Source: Microvelia longipes (lineage: Eukaryota > Arthropoda > Insecta > Hemiptera > Veliidae). Taken from it: a stretch of DNA of 64,000 bases. Below, one piece after another: positions 58,495-64,000 of this stretch. Location: the NCBI GenBank assembly GCA_018340805.1, contig JACMZG010001913.1, forward strand, positions 8,982,976 to 9,046,975, read 5' to 3'. The notes under the pieces were generated by a model, which did no database searches, had not been told where the DNA came from, and worked only from the letters and a program-made list of their open reading frames with translations. Positions within the stretch are counted from its first letter, which is position 1, and the number at the start of each line of letters is the position of its first letter. The translations under genes and the position numbers were made by a program.

Positions 58495-58655
58495 ATTTCG
58501 TTCCGTCGACAATTCACTCCGTCGACGGAATAATTTGTCGACAGAACGAAACGAGTTGTTGCGTCGACTAATCATTGGGTCGATAAATAACATGTCGACC
58601 CAATGATTTGTCGAGGAATGATTTGTCGACGAAGTGATATTTCGACGGAAACGAT
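58495..58655. repeat. Cluster of GTCGAC palindromes
   Basis: GTCGAC or a one-base variant (GTCGAT, GTCGAG, TTCGAC) occurs about nine times in 150 bp, at about 12-25 bp spacing, often as TTGTCGAC or CCGTCGAC. CATTGGGTCGAT and ATGTCGACCCAATG form an inverted pair. Confidence 0.75.
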
Positions 58656-58779
58656 ACGGAGCCACCAAGATGCAACTAGAAATTTTACTAGGCTGTTTTT
58701 AATATATTACTTAAAGGATAGTTAAAACTTGAATGTACCGGTTCTTTTAATAAATTATTATAATTTCACATTAAATAAA

Positions 58780-58912
58780 ACAAGAGGCCTTTGGCCGATT
58801 CGCAGCCATATGGCCGATTCGCAGCCATATGGCCGATTCGCAGCCATTTGGCCGATTCGCAGCCATGGCCGATTCGCAGCCATATGGCCAATTCGCAGCC
58901 ATATGGCAGTTG
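58780..58912 (+). repeat. 19-bp minisatellite, about 6 units, related to 57225-57480 in inverse orientation
   Basis: Unit GCCGATTCGCAGCCATATG. The left border AAACAAGAGGCCTTTGGCC is the reverse complement of the right border of 57225-57480. The right flank has CGTCATATTACT, also found inverted beside the first array. Confidence 0.85.
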
Positions 58913-60394
58913 TACTTTATCAGTTCGTCATATTACTAAGTTTATTTAAGTGGCAGACTGCCAGAATATAAGCGAATTTTCAAACGTATTAGTAGAGAAC
59001 GTGATATTTTTATATATGTTAATCGATAAAGCCGTAACTAATGCTGATAATACATTTTTATATATGTGTTCACCATTGATATTAGTTGTAAGAGTATAAA
59101 ATTACAGCCTGATCTGACAACTTTTTGAAGTCTCGCGATTTTTTAAAATTTTCCACTAATTAATTATAGCAGGTTAATGACGTCGCGCATATTCAGAAAT
59201 TGAACTGATTTTTCCCATTTATGGGCACCACATCTTAGCGCCGACTTTGTACAAAATTTTACTAATCTTTATATGTTTAATTGTGTTTTTATGTTTAAGT
59301 TCAAATAAATGGTTTATTTATTTATATTCCTGCCTCCATAACCCCAAGTTCATCAGCATATTTTTCCTTTGAAACTTAGCAAAAAAAATATATCCTTACA
59401 TTCTGGCACCAAAAGGGCAAAATACTTATTTAACTATTTTCAAAAATAAAAACTGGCTCAGCTTCTGTATAAGTACGAGTTTAAAAAAAAAGGTTTAATT
59501 TTTACGGGATTCATCGCAATACGCACAAACGAAAAATAAATTTTACGGGGGTCATCGCGATACGCACATGAAAAATATTGGGTCAATTGGTTGTCTAATT
59601 ATGAACTAGCTGACTATCGTTCAATTACTATAAATGCATTGCTTTAGGAATACTAATTTTTCTGGATTTTCCTTTGTGCAAAGGAAATGCCCATATTTAT
59701 CCCATTGGGCTCTTAGTTACTCAGAGACCTCATAACTCTGCGAATAGACCGCTAAACGGCGTCGACTTCATAATCAGTGAGTACCCCCTCCCCTCTTCTC
59801 CATAAACCCCCCAAAAAAGGACTCCAAAACCGTGTTGGAAGTAATATAAACCAAGTATCGACGCTAATGCGATTTCAGTCAGACCTGACGTATAGTTCAC
59901 ATTTTGTCCACCATGGTGTTGGCTCAAATTTCCCCATGGTTGCAGCCATCTTGTTTTACTCTTGTAAATATAAACAAACTATTTACAGTACTTCACATTT
60001 TGGTTTCTATAGCATTTCTTATTACACTTATCATCTTATCTCCTAGTGTATTTTACAAGAGAGAGTTAAAGCTATTGACAAAAATCAGTTTACCATAGTA
60101 GTTGTGCTATTCGGATCTTTTTTGACGACATTAATCCGCAATCAGAAAAAAAATCGAAAAATTATAAAACGCGAAAGAATAATCCATCAGATTGAGATTT
60201 GGCACCGCATGTAGCCACGTATAAAACTAGCATACATGCCAAGTTTCATCTCATTTTCAGCATTTGTTTAATTTTTATTCAATTACTTATGTACATTTTT
60301 TTAAAAATTGTAAAAAATCGAAAAACTATGCTCAGAGCTGAAATTTTGTGGAATTGTATACCTTTATGTCATAAATAAGTACACTAAGATGTAT
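58913..60394. other. Intergenic, no gene supported
   Basis: Two near-identical words (ACGGGATTCATCGCAATACG and ACGGGGGTCATCGCGATACG at about 59502 and 59544) form a short direct repeat. Short open frames at 59730-60098 lack support. Confidence 0.4.
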
Positions 60395-60580
60395 TTACTA
60401 TCCGCGGACGAGCGAAGCGAATCCGAAGACGTGTTGCAGTATAAATTTGGTAAAGTGTAAATTTAACGACTTGTATATTCTGAGGACGAGCGAAGCGAGT
60501 CCGAAGTAGGAATGATGAGCGTAGCGGATCCAATGAGATAATGGAAAGTTCCGAGGTTCCCCGAACCCCATTTTTTTGCA
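60395..60580 (+). mobile_element. 5S-derived SINE family C, headless copy
   Basis: Two GACGAGCGAAGCGA(A/G)TCC blocks 74 bp apart, GATGAGCGTAGCGGATCC, and the tail AAGTTCCGAGGTTCCCCGAA, CCC plus T-run. Confidence 0.78.
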
Positions 60581-61029
60581 TGGTTTAGTATAGTAGTGTC
60601 TCTACTTAGTTAAAATTTCTTTAGTACTATATACAAATATTTTCAGCAATTTTTAATTAAAAACGACACAAAGTTTTTACAGAAAGATGAAAAGACAAAT
60701 TAACAATCAGAAAAATATAACTGGTTTCCTTCATGAAGGAAGCTACTAATTTACAATGAACTAAAATAAATGAAGAAAATACGGCAAAAATCAAACAGAC
60801 TCATGAATATTTATAAATTGTTAAAATATGCAGTGAGGAATAATAAACTAAAAATAATTATTGTTAAATCCTAGGTGTGATGTTGAGTTGGGTTCAAAAC
60901 ACTTAAATAATACGTTCCAAAGGTTCTGACGTTACACTTATTTAATATTATTATATTTGTCAAGATATTACTTTACGAACCACTTAAGATGCATTCACAA
61001 TACAGCGGTAGCGTTGCGGAAAATGGAAA

Positions 61030-61272
61030 TTTTCGCAACGCAAAGCAGCATTGAGCGTGGTCAGTGCTGTATGGGTGACCGCTAAGAATGATACGGATGC
61101 ATTTTACTATCTTATGACGAGCGAAGCGAATCCAAAGTATGCTGCCGTTAAATATGGCGAACTGTATTTCTGAGGACGAGCGAAGCGATTCCGAAGTAGG
61201 GAGGATGAGCGTAGCGAATCCGATGTAATGAGGAAAAGTTCAGAGGTACCCCGTACCCGATTTTTTTAAATG
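61030..61272 (+). mobile_element. 5S-rRNA-derived SINE family C, best-preserved copy
   Basis: Head AAAGCAGCATTGAGCGTGGT, CAGTGCTGTATGGGTGACCG, CTAAGAA aligns with the 5S rRNA 3' half (TTAAGCA, GGTTAGTACTTGGATGGGTG, ACCGC). Two GACGAGCGAAGCGA blocks follow, then GATGAGCGTAGCGAATCCGA and the tail AGTTCAGAGGTACCCCGTAC, CCGATTTTTTT. Confidence 0.82.
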
Positions 61273-61900
61273 TTTTATTTGATGTGTTATTTTGATGAGA
61301 TTTCTTAATTATTATTAATAAGGTTATAGTATTGGTATTATAAATATACCATCTTAAGTTCAATATATAATTATAATATTTACAATATAATTATTTACAG
61401 TATAACAAATTGTAAAGTTTATGACTCAGAACAAATCGAATTACGAATGAAGGACTGCTGAAAAGCTGGGATCGGGATTGCACAAGGCCACTCACTGGGG
61501 CCAGCATTAGTTCCGACCTCAACAAACCTTAGATAAACAACCAGAGGAGAACTGGTACTCGAGATACCTATATAAGGTATGACAAACACAGACACTACAT
61601 CGTGTCAAGGAAACATTTCAATTTAATAATTCATAAAAACAAATATATCCTTTCCAATTAGTTGTTTCCATTTTTGGATAATATTAGAAATAATCGGTAA
61701 GGTGTAACTGGTAAATGTTTAAACCTACCTAAAGGACAGTTAAAAAATAAATTGTAACATTTTATAAATTTATTGAAGTACATCAAGTTCTAGATTATAT
61801 TTTTTGTTTGAAAGATACTACCTATAAATATAAAATTGTAAAGATTAGTTAAGCTCTCACGTGTGGTTAGCCCCCATGATTTTAGATGCACCACATGAAT
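61273..61900. other. Intergenic, nothing recognised
   Basis: No supported gene or repeat. Confidence 0.4.
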
Positions 61901-61904
61901 TTTA

Positions 61905-62365
61905 TCAGTTAGTAAAGCAATACTTTAGTGCCTTGATCAGTAAGTAAGGCAGTGATTTAATGATCCATCAGTTAGTAAGACAATATTTAGTGCCTTGATC
62001 AGTAACTAAGGCAGTGATTTAATGCTCCGATCAGTTGTAAGACATACTTTAGTGCCTTGATCAGTAAGTAAGGCAGTGATTTAATGATCGATCAGTTAGT
62101 AAGACAATACTTTAGTGCCTTGATCAGTAACTAAGGAAGTGATTTAATGCTCCGATCAGTTAGTAAGACAATACTTTAGTGCCTTGATCAGTAATTAAGG
62201 CAATGATTTAATCTCCGATCAGTTAGTAAGACAATACTTTAGTGCCTTGATCAGTAATTAAGGCATTGATTTAATGCTCCGATCAGTTACTAAGGAAATA
62301 CTTTAGTGCTTTGATCAGTAAGTAATGTAATATTTTAGTGTCTAAATCAGTAAGTAAGGCAGTAT
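61905..62365. repeat. Minisatellite, 64-bp dimeric unit
   Basis: About seven units. Each joins two related 32-bp halves: GATCAGTAAGTAAGGCAGTG, ATTTAATGCTCC and GATCAGTTAGTAAGACAATA, CTTTAGTGCCTT. Confidence 0.9.
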
Positions 62366-63329
62366 AGTGGTATTTTAATATTACGCTTCATAGGATCATG
62401 CTAATAGTAGAAGCACCCTATTGATTGAATAAACAACTTATTTAAACAACTTAATTATTTCTTTTTTAGTCTATTCATATTTTAAATTATTTTTTGTACT
62501 TAAATTTTTATAATGTATAAAAAAAATTTTGTTTGGGTGTGCAATTTTTATTTAATTTTATTTTTTCTTCATTGTTATTTCTGTAAAAAGGGTAATTTTG
62601 CCCGTTATTGTATTAATAAATTAATTAAGACTTATTGTTTAAATAATTTTTATTTTTCCTCACTTAAACCTAAGGAATATAGGAAAAGTATTGTGTTTGC
62701 AAAAAATACGAAACCGGGATGTCTCTGGAATTATCCGTTTCAGGTGTTTTTAATGCCTCCTGAGTGGTTTTAAGAAATTTGTTATTTGTCAGAGTATAAT
62801 ATTGTAAAAACCACAATTCAATCAACGCTAATGGCTAGTAACAACAGACGTTACAATCGCAACAAGTTTATCAATAACAACGAATTAATTAAATTATAAC
62901 TTTTATTACTTATAGAAAAATAAAATAATGTTAATACCAGGAACAAAAAGTAATAATATATATGTACTGTACACTACATTTATGGTTTAATTGCAATCAA
63001 TAATTACAATAGAAAAATAATCCAATACAAAATTAAACCATTAATGGCTTTATTTTATTTATAGTTTTATTTTGTTGATAGTTTTATTGTATTTATGGTT
63101 TTCTTTTAATTACAGTTTTATATTAAATAAAACTATAAATTTGGACTAATTTGTTGTAGTTGGTAGCACTGACTGGTGATAAGGGCTATAATAAGGCCTT
63201 CATTTTCTAACAAAGAAACTAATATTTAGATAGAAGCTAGGTGCAAAGAAATACTGTGATAAGGGGTCAACAGGTGTGATATTTTCTATTGGTTACCGTA
63301 ACGGTACTTACTCCTACTAAGGCCTCACT
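62366..63329. other. Intergenic; holds the 62648-62772 repeat copy
   Basis: Apart from the partner of 57753-57878, only AT-rich sequence. Several copies of ATAGTTTTATT(T/G) words occur at 63058-63130. Confidence 0.4.
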
Positions 63330-63838
63330 CAAGGATCTTGAATAAAGGGATGACGCACTAAGTAGATTTGCCATAAAAAAAGTGACCCCATCGAAAACCA
63401 AAATAGAGAGAATTTAACACGAAACACACGTCAAAAACCAACTGCATATGCATGGTACATACTGCGCATGCTAACAATTCTTATAACAGCGCAGGTCTTA
63501 AATTTTTGAGGCAAACTTACTTCTCAATGGTTTCCCATTGTTTATTGCTTGAAAAGGTTATAACAAAACACACTTAAATTATCACTCACTGAAGCGGCTA
63601 AGTATAATTCAAAATTTAAAATTAAATAAGCCATAAATGACTTAACAAGCACCACAAATGTAACAATAAAATAAAAGGTGAGAAGCAAACTCGACAATCT
63701 TGCTACATAACCTGCGTTTGGCACCTTTTTCATTATAACCATGAGGAAGGTATTTTGCTCCTATTTCTCTATCTCAAACAACTTTCATAGGGTCAGAAAA
63801 GTTCCTTAATGCGTTATCCCTTTTATTAAAGATCCTTG
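63330..63838 (-). mobile_element. hAT-like MITE family B, complete copy
   Basis: Ends CAAGGATCTTGAATAAAGGG and the inverse CCTTTTATTAAAGATCCTTG. The body is inverted relative to the copies at 40494 and 51003. No flanking 8-bp match was found. Confidence 0.85.
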
Positions 63839-63892
63839 ATGAAACCTACAGGTTAACTCTGTCCGATGTCTTTTGTTAAATTTAGTTAAAAT

Positions 63893-63990
63893 AAAATTAT
63901 ATGTTGTTAGGTTGGCAGCATTAGTTAAGACCACCAGAAAACCGTCTTTATTGTTATCACTTATGCTCCTTCTATTTTTATTCAAAGTTT
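63893..63990. mobile_element. MITE family A, one end only
   Basis: GGTTGGCAGCATTAGTTAAG, ACCACCAG, TTATCACTTATGCTCCTTCT matches the right end of 49171-49720. It continues to or past the window edge. Confidence 0.72.
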
Positions 63991-64000
63991 TGAATAGATA

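Noticed and set aside
59730..59927. 65-codon - strand ORF with Gly-rich stretch
   Set aside because: No homology recognised, and it sits in repeat-like sequence.
61035..61080. Functional 5S rRNA gene
   Set aside because: Only the 3' half matches, with substitutions, and SINE body follows; the gene is not complete.

Overview
The window looks like AT-rich, repeat-laden animal DNA, most likely from an insect. The evidence is intron-containing genes with GT-AG junctions, a sugar porter of the insect facilitated-trehalose-transporter type, Ty3/Gypsy and LINE retrotransposons, SINEs, many short inverted-repeat elements and many (TA)n tracts. There is no sign of bacterial gene organisation. The species cannot be named from the sequence.

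Two host genes are supported. (1) On the + strand at 1-6733 lie the last four exons of a sugar transporter. They have matching splice phases, a PESP motif and a C-terminal PNTRGKT motif. The gene begins upstream of the window. (2) On the - strand, six exons spread over at least 28 kb (49838 down to 21727) encode a protein with three GYTG motifs. It resembles the CIMIP2/FAM166 family of ciliary microtubule inner proteins. All junction phases agree except for one apparent missing base in the exon at 39391-39514. Its first exon was not found.

Almost everything else is mobile or repetitive. 12954-17850 is a degenerate 4.9-kb Gypsy element with 280-bp LTRs. 17931-20044 is a near-perfect 2.1-kb palindrome between TA tracts. 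23010-38715 is a second Gypsy element with 2.0-kb LTRs and an ACCT target duplication, lying in the last intron of the ciliary gene. Its gag-pol appears twice on either side of a 1000-N gap, which is best read as an assembly false duplication. Its gag and pol are in one frame, separated by a TGA followed by CTA. 44010-46612 is a LINE remnant split by a 918-bp foldback element with a 10-bp target duplication. A 5S-rRNA-derived SINE family, a tRNA-derived SINE and an 8-bp-TSD (hAT-like) MITE family recur, as do two other inverted-repeat families and eight minisatellites.

The two gag-pol copies differ by many one-base indels, mostly losses. Small frameshifts elsewhere in this window may therefore be sequence errors and not real lesions.
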